Positions 33,593 through 43,600 of a stretch of 46,593 nt of DNA are shown here, piece after piece. The notes under the pieces were generated by a model, which made no database searches, was not told where the DNA came from, and saw nothing but the letters and a program-made list of their open reading frames with translations. The position numbers were made by a program, and so were the translations under genes. Position 1 is the stretch's first letter, and every line of letters begins with the position of its first letter. The DNA is from DASVHS01 sp036001325 (GTDB lineage Bacteria > Acidobacteriota > Thermoanaerobaculia > Gp7-AA8). The DNA is taken from NCBI GenBank assembly GCA_036001325.1, contig DASYUK010000330.1, positions 1 through 46,593 of the forward strand. The letters run 5' to 3'.

Positions 33593-34336
33593 ATGCCCAA
33601 AGCTCTCTTCTACACCGGCACGGCCTTCTGCCTCTTTCTTGCGCTGACGAGCGCGGCGGAATCGATGCGCGAGCTGCAGGCCAGCGGCGTCTCGTTCGTG
33701 GCGATGCAGACGAGCGGTGTCTTCTCTCCCCGCGCACCGTGGGCGATCATCGTCGCTCTGGTGGCGGGACTGGCGGCGGCGGTGATCTTCGTGCGCATGG
33801 CGGCATTGCTCGCGGCACGCAATCTGTTCGGAGCGTTCCTGGCGCTCTTCTGCGTCGCCGGCGCGATCTCCTCATTGTCGGGAGTGCTTCTACTGCAATC
33901 GCGGATGCTCGTCGTGATGCGCCGGGGGGCGCAGTCGTCGGTGGCGCAGTGGCTGTCTGAGGTCCACCTCGTCGGCTTCCTCCTCCTCGGATACTTCGTA
34001 TCGCTCTCGCTGCTCGCCTTGCGACCGTACTTCCGGATTCAGGCGAGCCGGATTCTTTCGGTCCTCGTGTTTCTTCCCCTGCCGATCTTCGCGATCGTTC
34101 TCATGCAGGAGCTTTTCGTGCGCGGGTCGGTCGCGCCGCTGCCGGCGAGCAGCTCCGCTTCGCTCGTCTACTTCGGAGTGATGTCGATCCTCTTCTTCGC
34201 CATCTCCGTGCACTGCATCCGTCACCGTCATCTCTTCCTGGAGATGACGAACCTGCGCGAGCTGCTCGACGGCCGCTTCGATCCGAGCGCGCGCGCGTCG
34301 CGACGCCCGATCGGCGGCGTGGCGTTCGATTCGTAG
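33593..34336 (+). CDS. Multi-pass membrane protein of unknown function
   Basis: 247 residues from ATG 33593 (MPKALFYTGTAFCLFLALTS). About six hydrophobic helices are visible, spaced over residues 5-22, 45-63, 70-100, 118-138, 150-172 and 185-210. A basic cytoplasmic tail ends RASRRPIGGVAFDS. A short periplasmic loop after helix 1 contains ELQASGVSFVAMQTSG. No motif allows a family call. The start lies 22 nt after heptamer repeat C. Confidence 0.7.
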   Translation: MPKALFYTGTAFCLFLALTSAAESMRELQASGVSFVAMQTSGVFSPRAPWAIIVALVAGLAAAVIFVRMAALLAARNLFGAFLALFCVAGAISSLSGVLLLQSRMLVVMRRGAQSSVAQWLSEVHLVGFLLLGYFVSLSLLALRPYFRIQASRILSVLVFLPLPIFAIVLMQELFVRGSVAPLPASSSASLVYFGVMSILFFAISVHCIRHRHLFLEMTNLRELLDGRFDPSARASRRPIGGVAFDS

Positions 34337-34341
34337 CGCTG

Positions 34342-34716
34342 CTACATGTTGTAGAAGAACTCTTCACGCACGATCTTGCCGTCTTTCACGGTGTAGACGC
34401 CGACCTCCTCCATCTTCGTTTTCTTTCCCTTGTTCGGACCGCTCTTCGGACTCATCTCGTAGTGAAACTTCACCGCGAATCGGTCGTTGTGAGCGAACGG
34501 TCCCTCGACGGTCGTGGAGTGAACCTCATTGTTTTCGAACCACCACTGGTTCTTGCCGCGGATCTTGTCGATGCCGCGCATCTCAGCCGGCATCTCGGGA
34601 CTTCCCTGAGCTTCGATGCTGACGACGTCCTTGCTGTACAGCTTGTCGATGGCCTCCATGTTTTTGCCCTTCCGGCAGAACTCGACCAGTTTGTCGCCGA
34701 CCTGTTTGGTGTTCAT
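34342..34716 (-). CDS. SnoaL-like / NTF2-fold protein
   Basis: 124 residues with an AAAGGAGG ribosome site before ATG 34716. The order of segments fits the NTF2-like fold: VGDKLVEFCRKGKNMEAIDKL, LYSKDVVSIEAQG, a GIDKIRGKNQWWFENNEVHS helix-strand and VGVYTVKDGKIVREEFFYNM at the end. Members include polyketide cyclases, isomerases and many stress proteins; no catalytic residues can be assigned. It stands alone. Confidence 0.85.
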   Translation of the reverse strand: MNTKQVGDKLVEFCRKGKNMEAIDKLYSKDVVSIEAQGSPEMPAEMRGIDKIRGKNQWWFENNEVHSTTVEGPFAHNDRFAVKFHYEMSPKSGPNKGKKTKMEEVGVYTVKDGKIVREEFFYNM

Positions 34717-34854
34717 GCGAACCTCCTTTGATATGAGCGTGAATCAAATCACAGTGTCGGTTTCCCGGCTGCAAACTCCACCAGGCGTAGAAATGAGTCT
34801 GCAGAACCTTTGACTTGCACAATAGCTTGTGCCACCTGAGCCTCCGTCGCCGGT

Positions 34855-34860
34855 AAACTC
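34855..34860 (+). promoter_or_regulatory. TAAACT -10-like element before dnaE
   Basis: TAAACT ends 14 nt before the dnaE ATG. A TTGACT at 34811-34816 is too far upstream (38 bp) to pair with it. The 158-bp gap between dnaE and the divergent SnoaL-like gene holds no other clear signal. Confidence 0.35.
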
Positions 34861-34874
34861 TGAGGTCAACCGCG

Positions 34875-37800
34875 ATGTCCTTCGTCCACCTCCACCTTCA
34901 CACCGAATACTCACTCCTCGATGGCGCCAGTCGTCCCGAGCAGTTGGCGAAAAAAGTCGCGCAGCTCGGCATGCCGGCGTGTGCGATCACCGACCACGGC
35001 AACATGTTTGGCGCGGTCGAGTTCTACAACGCGATGAAGAGCGAGGGCGTGAAGCCGATCATCGGCTGCGAGATGTATATCGCTTACGGCTCACGTCACG
35101 ACAAGGCGGGTGTCGAAGATCAACAAGCCGATGCCGGATCGAACAATCACCTCATTGTTCTGGCCGCGACCAACGAGGGCTATCGCAACCTCGTCAAACT
35201 GGTGAGCGCGGGGTACACCGAAGGTTTCTACTACAAGCCGCGCATCGACAAGGAGCTGCTGCGCGAGCATCGCGAAGGGCTGATCGTCCTCTCCTCATGT
35301 CTGAAAGGTGAGGTGACGCAGAACCTCGTCGCCGGCAACTACGCGAAAGCGAAAGAAGCCGCGTTGCAGTATCGCGACATCCTCGGCGCGGAGAATTTCT
35401 TCCTCGAGATCCAGGACCACGGCATTCCCGATCAGCAGAAGATCATCCCGATGATGGTGCGGCTGGGCGAAGAAACACGACTGCAGCTCGTCGCGACGAA
35501 CGACTCGCACTATCTCAATAAGGACGATGCCTTCGCGCACGAGGTACTCCTCTGCATCGGCACGGGCAAAGCTCTGAGCGACGATCGGCGGATGAAGTTT
35601 TACTCCGACGATTTCTATGTCAAAGGTCCCGAGGAGATGGAGCGCGTCTTCCGAGCGCATCCACAGGCCGTAGCGAACACGATGCGCATCGCCGACCGGG
35701 TGAACATGTCGATCGACGTCTCGGGATTGCACCTGCCGAATTTCCCGGTCCCGAACGGGATGGACGCGGCGAGCTACTTCGAGAAGATCGTTCGCGATGG
35801 CCTGAAAAAGCGGCTCGAGAAGCCCGCAACGCGGAAACACGAGCCGCAGGAGTATTGGGATCGCCTCGAAAAAGAGATCGACATCATCAAGTCGATGGGG
35901 TTTCCCGGTTACTTCCTCGTGGTGTGGGATTTCATCAAATATGCGAAGGACAGCGGCATTCCGGTCGGACCGGGACGCGGGTCGGCCGCCGGATCACTCG
36001 TCGCGTACGCGATGGGGATCACCGACATCGATCCGCTGGAGTACGACCTGATCTTCGAGCGCTTCCTCAACCCCGAGCGCATCTCCATGCCCGACATCGA
36101 TGTCGACTTCTGCATGAACAATCGCGGGCGCGTCATCGAATATGTGCGCAACAAGTACGGCAAAGAAAACGTCGCGCAGATCATTACGTTCGGGACGATG
36201 GCCGCGAAGTCGGTCGTCCGCGACGTCGGTCGCGTTCTCGGATTGCCCTACGGCCTCGTGGACAAAGTGGCGAAGACGATCCCGGCCGGACCGGAAGTGA
36301 CGTTGCCGGCAGCGGCGAAGGAATCGCCCGCGCTCGCCGACTTCGTGAAGAACGACAAAGAGGTCGCGCAGATCATCGACATCGGTTCGAAGCTCGAAGG
36401 ACTGTCGCGCCACGCCGGCATGCACGCGGCGGGAGTCGTCATCACGCCGGAGCCGGTGACCAATTACGTGCCGCTCTACCTCACGAACCGCGATGAGATC
36501 GTCACGCAGTACGACATGCGCGTCGTCGAGAAGATGGGCCTCCTGAAGATGGACTTTCTCGGCCTCCGCACCCTCACGGTGATCGACGACGCGATCAAAT
36601 CGGTGGAAGCGGAGAGCGGCAGGAAGATCGACATCGGCGCGCTGCCGCTCGACGATCCCGAGGTGTACCGGCTCTTTCAGGAAGGGCGGACGAAGGGCGT
36701 ATTCCAGTTCGAGTCGGGCGGCATGGTCGATCTCTTGCGCAAGTCGCGGCCGACGAGGTTCGAGGATCTCGCCGCGCTCAACGCGCTGTTTCGGCCCGGA
36801 GCGCTCGATGCCGGTATGGTCGACGAGTACGTGCGTCGGAAGAACGGCACATCGAAGCCGAGGTACATGGTGCCGGCGATGAAGGCGATCCTCGAGGAGA
36901 CCTACGGAGTCATCGTCTATCAGGAGCAGGTCATGCAGATCGCGCAGGCGGTCGCCGGCTACACGCTCGGGCAGGCCGATCTTCTCCGCAAGGCGATGGG
37001 GAAAAAGGACGCCGCGATCATGGCGGCCGAGCGCGAGAAATTCGTGGCCGGCGCGGTGGCGCAGGGTTACGAGAAGAAGAAAGCGAACGAAATCTTCGAC
37101 TACATCGAGCCGTTCGCGCGCTACGGGTTCAACAAATCGCACTCCGTGGCGTACGCGCTCGTCGCATATCAGACAGCGTGGCTCAAAGTTCACGAGCCGC
37201 GGCATTTCATGGCCGCGCTCATGACCTCGGAGATGGACAAGACCGAGAACGTCGTCAAGTTCATCCACGAGACGGCGCAGATGGGCATCAAGGTGCTGCC
37301 GCCCGACATCAACGAATCGAATTACTCGTTCACGGTCGTCGGTCCGGCGATCCGCTTCGGTCTCGGGGCCGTGAAAGGCGTCGGCGAGAGCGCGATCGAG
37401 TCGATCCTCGAGGCACGGCGTCGCGTCGGCCGCTTCACGTCACTCCTGCAATTCTGCGAGGAAGTCGATCTGCGCGCTTGCAACAAGAAGGTGCTCGAGG
37501 CGCTCGTGAAGTCGGGATCGTTTGATTTTCTCGGCCTCACGCGCAAGGCGCTCTTCGAGCACCTCGAGCCGACTGCCGATTCCGCGCAGCGGACGAAGGA
37601 CGAGAAGGAGAGAGGGCAGAGCACGTTGTTTGGAAGTGGAGGACAGGCGCCATCGCCTGTCCTCGACAGCCGAGGGCGGCTGTCGTCCACTGAATGGCCC
37701 GAGGAAGAAAAACTCCGCTACGAAAAGGAAACCCTCGGCTTTTACGTGAGCGGCCATCCGCTGAACAAGTACATCGAGGAGCTGAAGCTGTTCGCGAGCG

Positions 37801-38651
37801 CGAATACGGAGACGCTGTACAGTCACGTCGATGAGACTGTGAACATCGGCGGCATCGTGTCGCAGATGAAGCGGTCGAAGATCAAGAAGGGGCCGAACGA
37901 AGGAAAATTGATGGCGAAATTCGTCCTCGATGATCAGTTCGGCTCTGTCGATGTGGTTGTCTTCAGCGATCTCTACACGAAGTACGCGAAGTGGCTCGAT
38001 AACGGAATCGCCGTATTGCTGACCGCGACGGTGAAGGACACTGGCGGTATGTCGATCGGCCGGAGCGCGGCGCTGCAATCGGCCGAGCAGGCGGCGCAGC
38101 GGATCGACGACGAATACGGCGGCCATCCCGAAGAGCGCCCCCGCATCTCAGCGTACGAGATTCGCGAAGAGGACATCGAAGACGATCGCGATCCGAAAGA
38201 GATCGAGCGCGAGAAGTATGGGGACCGAAAGGACAATCTGGATCTATTCGGTGGAGCTGTGGCGCCGCCGATCCCGGCGGCGGAACAGGCGCCCGAAGAG
38301 GACGCCGCCGAGATCGGCGGCGCCACACTCAATTTCAGTTTTACCGAATCTCCCATCACGCCCGAACTGAACGCGCTGGAGATCATTCCGCTCGACGGCA
38401 TTCGCGACAAGAAGGTGAGGGAGATCGCGCTCGAGGTGCCGTATCCCCGCGTCACGGAGGACACGGTGAAGAAGATCCGCGAGATCGTCGAGGAGCATCC
38501 CGGGGAGATCCCGGTCTCGGTGACGCTCGTCGATGTGCCGCAGCACGGCGAGGTCCGTCTCAAGATCAACCAGCACTTCCGGGTGCAGCCGGGACCGGCG
38601 CTCAACGCCGCGCTGCAACAGGTGCATGCGAGCCCACGCTATGTCTTCTGA
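34875..38651 (+). CDS. dnaE: DNA polymerase III alpha subunit
   Basis: 1258 residues; the replicative polymerase. The N-terminal PHP domain starts FVHLHLHTEYSLLDGAS and includes ITDHGNMFG, with metal-binding His/Asp residues present. The palm holds the catalytic PDIDVDF motif (Asp407 and Asp409). The tau- and beta-binding region and a C-terminal OB-fold (about 1000-1090; NIGGIVSQMKRSKIKKGPNEG) follow. Two regions are unusual: residues 921-939 and 1128-1151 are encoded by palindromic repeats (37636-37690 and 38258-38327) lying in linkers before the YEKETLGFYVSGHPL block and after the OB-fold. The frame is intact throughout. The 3' end overlaps the next gene by 11 nt. Confidence 0.97.
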   Translation: MSFVHLHLHTEYSLLDGASRPEQLAKKVAQLGMPACAITDHGNMFGAVEFYNAMKSEGVKPIIGCEMYIAYGSRHDKAGVEDQQADAGSNNHLIVLAATNEGYRNLVKLVSAGYTEGFYYKPRIDKELLREHREGLIVLSSCLKGEVTQNLVAGNYAKAKEAALQYRDILGAENFFLEIQDHGIPDQQKIIPMMVRLGEETRLQLVATNDSHYLNKDDAFAHEVLLCIGTGKALSDDRRMKFYSDDFYVKGPEEMERVFRAHPQAVANTMRIADRVNMSIDVSGLHLPNFPVPNGMDAASYFEKIVRDGLKKRLEKPATRKHEPQEYWDRLEKEIDIIKSMGFPGYFLVVWDFIKYAKDSGIPVGPGRGSAAGSLVAYAMGITDIDPLEYDLIFERFLNPERISMPDIDVDFCMNNRGRVIEYVRNKYGKENVAQIITFGTMAAKSVVRDVGRVLGLPYGLVDKVAKTIPAGPEVTLPAAAKESPALADFVKNDKEVAQIIDIGSKLEGLSRHAGMHAAGVVITPEPVTNYVPLYLTNRDEIVTQYDMRVVEKMGLLKMDFLGLRTLTVIDDAIKSVEAESGRKIDIGALPLDDPEVYRLFQEGRTKGVFQFESGGMVDLLRKSRPTRFEDLAALNALFRPGALDAGMVDEYVRRKNGTSKPRYMVPAMKAILEETYGVIVYQEQVMQIAQAVAGYTLGQADLLRKAMGKKDAAIMAAEREKFVAGAVAQGYEKKKANEIFDYIEPFARYGFNKSHSVAYALVAYQTAWLKVHEPRHFMAALMTSEMDKTENVVKFIHETAQMGIKVLPPDINESNYSFTVVGPAIRFGLGAVKGVGESAIESILEARRRVGRFTSLLQFCEEVDLRACNKKVLEALVKSGSFDFLGLTRKALFEHLEPTADSAQRTKDEKERGQSTLFGSGGQAPSPVLDSRGRLSSTEWPEEEKLRYEKETLGFYVSGHPLNKYIEELKLFASANTETLYSHVDETVNIGGIVSQMKRSKIKKGPNEGKLMAKFVLDDQFGSVDVVVFSDLYTKYAKWLDNGIAVLLTATVKDTGGMSIGRSAALQSAEQAAQRIDDEYGGHPEERPRISAYEIREEDIEDDRDPKEIEREKYGDRKDNLDLFGGAVAPPIPAAEQAPEEDAAEIGGATLNFSFTESPITPELNALEIIPLDGIRDKKVREIALEVPYPRVTEDTVKKIREIVEEHPGEIPVSVTLVDVPQHGEVRLKINQHFRVQPGPALNAALQQVHASPRYVF
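37636..37690. repeat. Cloverleaf palindromic element inside dnaE
   Basis: The outer stem is GTGGA / TCCAC (37636-37640 and 37686-37690). Inside are two hairpins: GGACAGGCG / CGCCTGTCC (37641-37649 and 37654-37662) and GACAGCC / GGCTGTC (37665-37671 and 37678-37684). It is translated in frame as a Gly/Ser/Pro/Arg-rich linker. Confidence 0.85.
38258..38327. repeat. 70-bp TGTGGCG cruciform inside dnaE
   Basis: Arms of 25 bp (38258-38282 and 38303-38327) are inverted complements with one mismatch; the outer 16 bp, TGTGGCGCCGCCGATC, are perfect. Each arm is itself a small hairpin. It is translated in frame as an Ala/Pro/Glu-rich linker. A related element is in the SPOR gene at 12217-12268. Confidence 0.88.
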
Positions 38652-39081
38652 GATCGCGCAAACCTACGCCACTCATCGCCGTTACCACCCGATCTTTCAC
38701 TTCATCACTCTTCCCATTCTGGCGATCAACTTCATTGTGGCGATCGTCGTTGCGGTTCGACAATTCTCACTCCTCGCCGTATGGAACGTCATCGTCGCTC
38801 TGGCGCTCGTGTTCCTGGCACTCCTGGTCCGCTTCTATGCCACCAGGAACCAGGATCGGATCATCCGTCTCGAGGAGATGGTCCGGCTGTCGCGGATCCT
38901 GCCTGAAGATCTTCGCGCGCGCGTACCGGAGCTGACGACCGGTCAGTTGATCGCTCTGCGCTTCTGCGCGGACGACGAGGTCTGCGAGCTGACGCGGGCT
39001 GTCCTGGCCGGCCAGGTTCGCGGCCGCGAGAACATCAAACGCCGCATCCGCAACTGGCGCGCTGACACCCAGCGCGTCTAA
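38641..39081 (+). CDS. DUF6526-like small membrane protein
   Basis: 146 residues from ATG 38641, 11 nt inside the dnaE 3' end. AQTYATHRRYHPIFHFITLP at the N-terminus leads into two membrane helices (about 20-40 and 45-65). A cytoplasmic helical region follows, with RFYATRNQDRIIRLEEMVRL and ELTTGQLIALRFCADDEV. This order matches the DUF6526 family as I recall it; function unknown. A 10-bp tandem duplication (AGCGCGTCTA twice, 39071-39090) spans the stop codon. Confidence 0.78.
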   Translation: MSSEIAQTYATHRRYHPIFHFITLPILAINFIVAIVVAVRQFSLLAVWNVIVALALVFLALLVRFYATRNQDRIIRLEEMVRLSRILPEDLRARVPELTTGQLIALRFCADDEVCELTRAVLAGQVRGRENIKRRIRNWRADTQRV

Positions 39082-39097
39082 GCGCGTCTAGTGGATA

Positions 39098-39103
39098 TAT
39101 ACT
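39098..39103 (+). promoter_or_regulatory. TATACT -10-like element
   Basis: TATACT lies in an AT-rich patch 38 nt before GTG 39142. No -35 match at the usual spacing. Confidence 0.4.
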
Positions 39104-39141
39104 CGACCCGCGTCACTCGCAGATTCGGAAGAGGGGTGTGA

Positions 39142-40545
39142 GTGAAGGGTAGCGTAAGAGTCCTGTGTACTGCGCTGTTTTTCTGCGTCGCTACGACGTA
39201 CGGGGACTGCGTGTCGCTACTGCGGGAGACCTCCTCGGGCGTTTACAACCGCACCTCCTCCGCCGTCGCCTGGAGCGGCTCCATCCTCGGCGTGACGAAA
39301 GTCGACAACAGCAATTTGAAAGCGCTCTCCTTCGCCACCTACGGCGGCGACCTCACGCAGTTCAGCAGCGATCGCAAAATCGCCGACGCTTCATTTGCCG
39401 GCGTCAACGCGCTGCTGTGGAATGGGAGTGAGTTCGGACTCTTCTATCAGGACCGCTCAGCGCAGCTTTTCTTGCAGCGCATCTCCGCATCGGGCGAGCC
39501 GATCGGCAGCGCGGTCGCGATAGCTCCCAATCATGCGCCGTCAGGAGACCGCGAGTACGACGTGGTCTGGGATGCCACACGGCAGGCATACGTAATCCTG
39601 CACTCGGTGGTCACCGGAATTGACAAGGGCATGTGGCTGACAATGCTCAACACGGACGGGACCGTGCGCAGCGATGAGCTGATCACCGTCCTTTTCACTG
39701 CACCGGCATCACCGAGACTCGCGGTCAATGCGAGCGGCGTCATCGCGGTGGTCTTCAGGCGCAGCGGCATCTTCAATCTTCGCGTGTACGACGCGGCCGG
39801 CGTTGGTGGCGCGTTGCAGCAGGTCATGAATGCGAAAGAAGTACGCATCGCGTCGAACGGAACGACGTTCGCCATCGTCGGCAACGCGCCGTTGAGCGCA
39901 CCGACGGAGATCGACTGGGCCGTCGTCGATGATCACGGCACGATCGTCGCGCCGCCGAAGAAACTCTTCGCCGCGCACGGCGTCGAGATCGCTCCGGTCT
40001 CGCTCTCGTGGAACGCGGATCGCGGCGAGTGGGCGCTCGCTTATCTCGACTCGCGGTTCCCGTTCTCCGTTGTGCCCGGCGATTATCGTCTGCGGCGGTT
40101 CACCTCGTCAGGGACGCTCATCAGCGACAGCCTGTTCTCTCCCGATACCGTGCTGACAACGCTCGCGACGAACCAGCCGTTCGCGTGGACCGGTGCGAGC
40201 TACACCAGCGCGGCCAGTCGCACCGCCTCCGGCACCGTGCAGCCGGAGTCATACGTGATCCGTCACTGCCCGCTCACCGCGAGCGCCGGGACGTCGGTAC
40301 GATCCGTCGCTCCCGGCGGCACGCTCACATTCACTGCTTTCGTCGACGGCGGGACGAGCGATCAGACGTATGCGTGGGACTTCGGTGATGGCCATACTGA
40401 CACCGCGAAAACAACGACGCATCGATACGATCGGCTCGGCGACTACACGGTGGTTCTACGCGTCAGCGATTCGACCGGCGCGAGCAGCTCGAGCACCGTC
40501 CTGGTTCACGTCGTGAATCCGCGGCGGCACGCCGTCCACCATTGA
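39142..40545 (+). CDS. Secreted protein with C-terminal PKD domain
   Basis: 467 residues. GTG 39142 is used; other GTG codons lie just upstream. The signal peptide is VRVLCTALFFCVATTYGDC, with a cut near residue 21. Residues 25-370 are strand-rich, with recurring WNG/WDA-type turns (LLWNGSEFGLFYQD, VVWDATRQAYVILH, LSWNADRGEWALAYLD), suggesting a beta-propeller. A PKD domain follows at about 378-462, with the hallmark WDFGDG at 412-417 and YTVVLRVSD. It ends with a His/Arg-rich tail. An extracellular binding or adhesion role is likely; no catalytic motif is seen. Confidence 0.78.
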   Translation: MKGSVRVLCTALFFCVATTYGDCVSLLRETSSGVYNRTSSAVAWSGSILGVTKVDNSNLKALSFATYGGDLTQFSSDRKIADASFAGVNALLWNGSEFGLFYQDRSAQLFLQRISASGEPIGSAVAIAPNHAPSGDREYDVVWDATRQAYVILHSVVTGIDKGMWLTMLNTDGTVRSDELITVLFTAPASPRLAVNASGVIAVVFRRSGIFNLRVYDAAGVGGALQQVMNAKEVRIASNGTTFAIVGNAPLSAPTEIDWAVVDDHGTIVAPPKKLFAAHGVEIAPVSLSWNADRGEWALAYLDSRFPFSVVPGDYRLRRFTSSGTLISDSLFSPDTVLTTLATNQPFAWTGASYTSAASRTASGTVQPESYVIRHCPLTASAGTSVRSVAPGGTLTFTAFVDGGTSDQTYAWDFGDGHTDTAKTTTHRYDRLGDYTVVLRVSDSTGASSSSTVLVHVVNPRRHAVHH

Positions 40546-40548
40546 ATT

Positions 40549-40658
40549 CCCTCTCCCTCCGGGAGAGGGTGGCGCGCAGCGCCGGGTGAGGGGTGACTTT
40601 CTCGCGCGAATCACGCCCCTCATCCGCCCTTCGGGCACCTTCTCCCAAAGGGAGAAGG
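40549..40658. repeat. 110-bp composite palindrome, copy 2
   Basis: Stems in order: CCCTCTCCC/GGGAGAGGG (40549-40569), GGCGC/GCGCC (40571-40583), a GGGTGAGGGG / CCCCTCATCCGCCC long-range pair, GCCCTTCGGGC and CCTTCTCCC/GGGAGAAGG (40638-40658). Same length and content as 27118-27227 in inverted order. It separates the convergent stops of the PKD and PAS-GGDEF-EAL genes. Confidence 0.85.
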
Positions 40659-40659
40659 C

Positions 40660-43600
40660 TTACACCAGGTGCATCAGCTCGACGAACTCGCTCGCGGGCA
40701 CGGGCGGCTTCACGAGGTATCCCTGCATCTGATCGCACTGGTAGCGTTTGAGGAAGGCGGCCTGCTCGGTCGTCTCGACGCCTTCAGCGATTACTTTCAT
40801 GCGCAGGCTGTGCGCCATGGCGATGATCGCGGTGACGATCGCCGCGGTATCGGCATCGGCGTTGATGTCGCGCACGAACGACTGATCGATCTTGAGTGTG
40901 TCGATCGGAAAGCGTTTCAGGTAACTGAGCGACGAGTGCCCGGTTCCGAAATCATCGAGCGACACGCGGATCCCGAGCTTCTTCAGCTCGACGAGCGTGC
41001 GCACGCTCGTCTCGGGACTCTGCATGGCGCTGCTCTCGGTGATCTCGAGCTCCAGTAGCTCCGGCCGTAGGCCGGTCTCGTCGAGCACTTCCTTGATGCG
41101 CTCGACCAGATCGACCTGCTGCAGTTGAGTCATCGACAGATTCACCGCGAGGGTGAGGTGGCGGAACCCGGCGTCGTGCCACGACTTCGCCTGACGGCAC
41201 GCCGTGCGCAGCGCCCATCCTCCGATCGGCACCATCACTCCGGTCGCCTCCGCGATCGGGATGAAGACCGCCGGCGGCACCGATCCCATGTCGGGATGGG
41301 TCCAGCGCAGCAGGGCCTCCATTCCGGTGATGCGCCCCGAACGGAGATCGAAGATCGGCTGGTAATAAAGCATCAACTCCTGATTGACGAGCGCGCGGCG
41401 CAATCCGTGCTCGAGCGCGATCCGCTGCAATGCCTTCGCATTCACGAACGCGTTGAAGAGCTGGTAGTTGTCGCGTCCCGACTCCTTCGCCTGATACATC
41501 GCCGTGTCGGCGTTCTTGATCAGCGTGGCCGCATCGGCCCCGTCTTCGGGATAGAGGCTGATGCCGATGCTCGTCGTGATGAAGAATTCGCGCCCTTCGA
41601 TGTGGAAGGGATAGCGAACGGCCTCGATGATCTTCTGCGCCACGAGCGCAGCGTCCTCCGATCGGACGAGCGACGGCAGAAGAAGCGTGAACTCGTCGCC
41701 GCCGAGTCGCGCGACCGTATCGCTGTCGCGAACGCACGACTGCACACGCGCCGCGACCGCCTGCAGCAGTTGATCGCCGATGTTGTGACCGAGGGAGTCG
41801 TTGATCACTTTGAAACGATCGAGGTCGAGGAAGAGGACGGCCAGCCGGCTGTGATCGCGTTGCGCATGTGACAGCGCGACCGTCAAACGATCTTTGAACA
41901 GCAGCCGGTTGGGAAGTCCCGTGAGCGCGTCGTGGTATGCAAGATGTTTGATCTGCTCCTCGGCGTACGTGCGCTCGGTGATATCGCGGACGATGCACAC
42001 CATGCTGCCGCCGTCGGTCGCCGTCAGGGAGATCTCCTGCGGGAAGGTGAAGCCGTCGCGCCGGCGGCCGCTGGCCTCGCCGCGCCATCGCCCGCGCTGC
42101 CGGACGGCCGGAACAATCACATTGTTGAAACGATCGACGTCGGTCTCGTCGTAAAGCTCGGAGACCGATTTGCCGATCATCGCCTGCGGCTTCGGATAAC
42201 CGTACAGCTTCGCCAGCGCGTCGTTGATATATGTGAACTCGAGCCGCTCATTGAGGATGCCGATGCCATCCATCGACGCCGTGATCGCCGCCGACTGCTT
42301 GCGCAACATCTCCTCATGCTGTTTGCGCTCGGTGATGTCGGTGGCCACGTGAAGAAAGCCGGTGATCGATGCGTCTTCCGCTCGCAGCGCAGTGACCGCC
42401 ACGAGCACGGTCTTTGTGTCGCCGTTCTTCCCGACGTATGTCCACTCGCGCTCTTCGAGGTCTTCGAGCGCAGCGCGAAGAGCGAGAACATCGAATCCGC
42501 TGATCGGACGCTTGAATTCTCCAGACAGCGTCACGCCGCGTGCGTAGATCTCTTCGGGCCGATGCAGCTCCAGCAGCGAGTGCTTGCCGATCATCTCCTC
42601 AGCGGAGTAACCGAGCATCCGCTCCGCGCCGGAGTTGAAGACCGTGATGACGCCCTGCGCGTCGGTGGCGATGATCGAGACTCGCGTGGCCGCATCGAGA
42701 ACCGCCTCCCGCTGCGCGCTGGCGTTGGCCAGCATCTCCTCGGCGCGTTTGCGCTCGGTGACGTCGTGGATGAAGCCTTCGACGTACTGCGATCCGGACT
42801 CGCGCTTGACCAGATGGGCGTTGATCTGCACCCAGATGGCGGTACCGTCTTTCTTCTTCCACTGCACTTCGAGATTGCCGGCATAAGCGCGCGGTTCGTA
42901 CTCGTCCCACACACCGACGCGTTCGGATCGATCGAGCCAGAGGTCGCGCGCGTTCACCTGCAACAGCTCATCGACCGAGTCGTAACCGAGGATGTGGGCG
43001 AGCGCGGTGTTCGCGGTGATGAGACGTCCTTCGCGCGTCGATTGCAGAATGCCGACCGGTGCGTGCTTGAAGATGTTGCGGTACTTCTCTTCCGACTGCT
43101 TGAGCGCCTGTTCGGCCCGGCGGCGCTCGGTGATGTCGTGGATGATCGAGTAGAGAAGCTGGCGGCCGCCGACATCGACCGGCCCGGAATGCACTTCAAC
43201 GTCGCGTATCTCGCCGCTGGCCCGCATGTGGCGGAAGATGAAAAAGCTTCGCTCGCGAGATGCGGCCACGGTCATTTCGCCGCGCACGCGATCGGCGCCG
43301 AGGACATTGATGTCCCAGATGCGCATCGATTTCAGCTCGTCCGGCGAGTAGCCGTAGAAATCGCTGGCGGCCATGTTCGCGTCGACGATCGCGCCGCTTT
43401 CCGGATCGATCAGAAGCTGAACGGCACGATTGTTCTCGAACATCTGCCGGTAGCGCCGCTCGCTCTCGCGCAGCGCGTCTTCCTTGCGTTTCTGCTCGAT
43501 GGCGCTGGCGACGTGTTGCGCCACGAAAACGAGCACGTCCTTGTCGCGTTCGCTCAACCGCTTGCCGTGGTCGTAAGTCTGTACTCCGATGACGCCCCAG

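Noticed and set aside
34811..34839. TTGACT before dnaE as a -35 with a 17-bp spaced -10
   Set aside because: The hexamer at the expected -10 position does not resemble TATAAT.
35994..37268. Minus-strand frame of about 420 codons within dnaE
   Set aside because: Antisense to the polymerase core; composition is His/Arg/Asp-rich and non-homologous.
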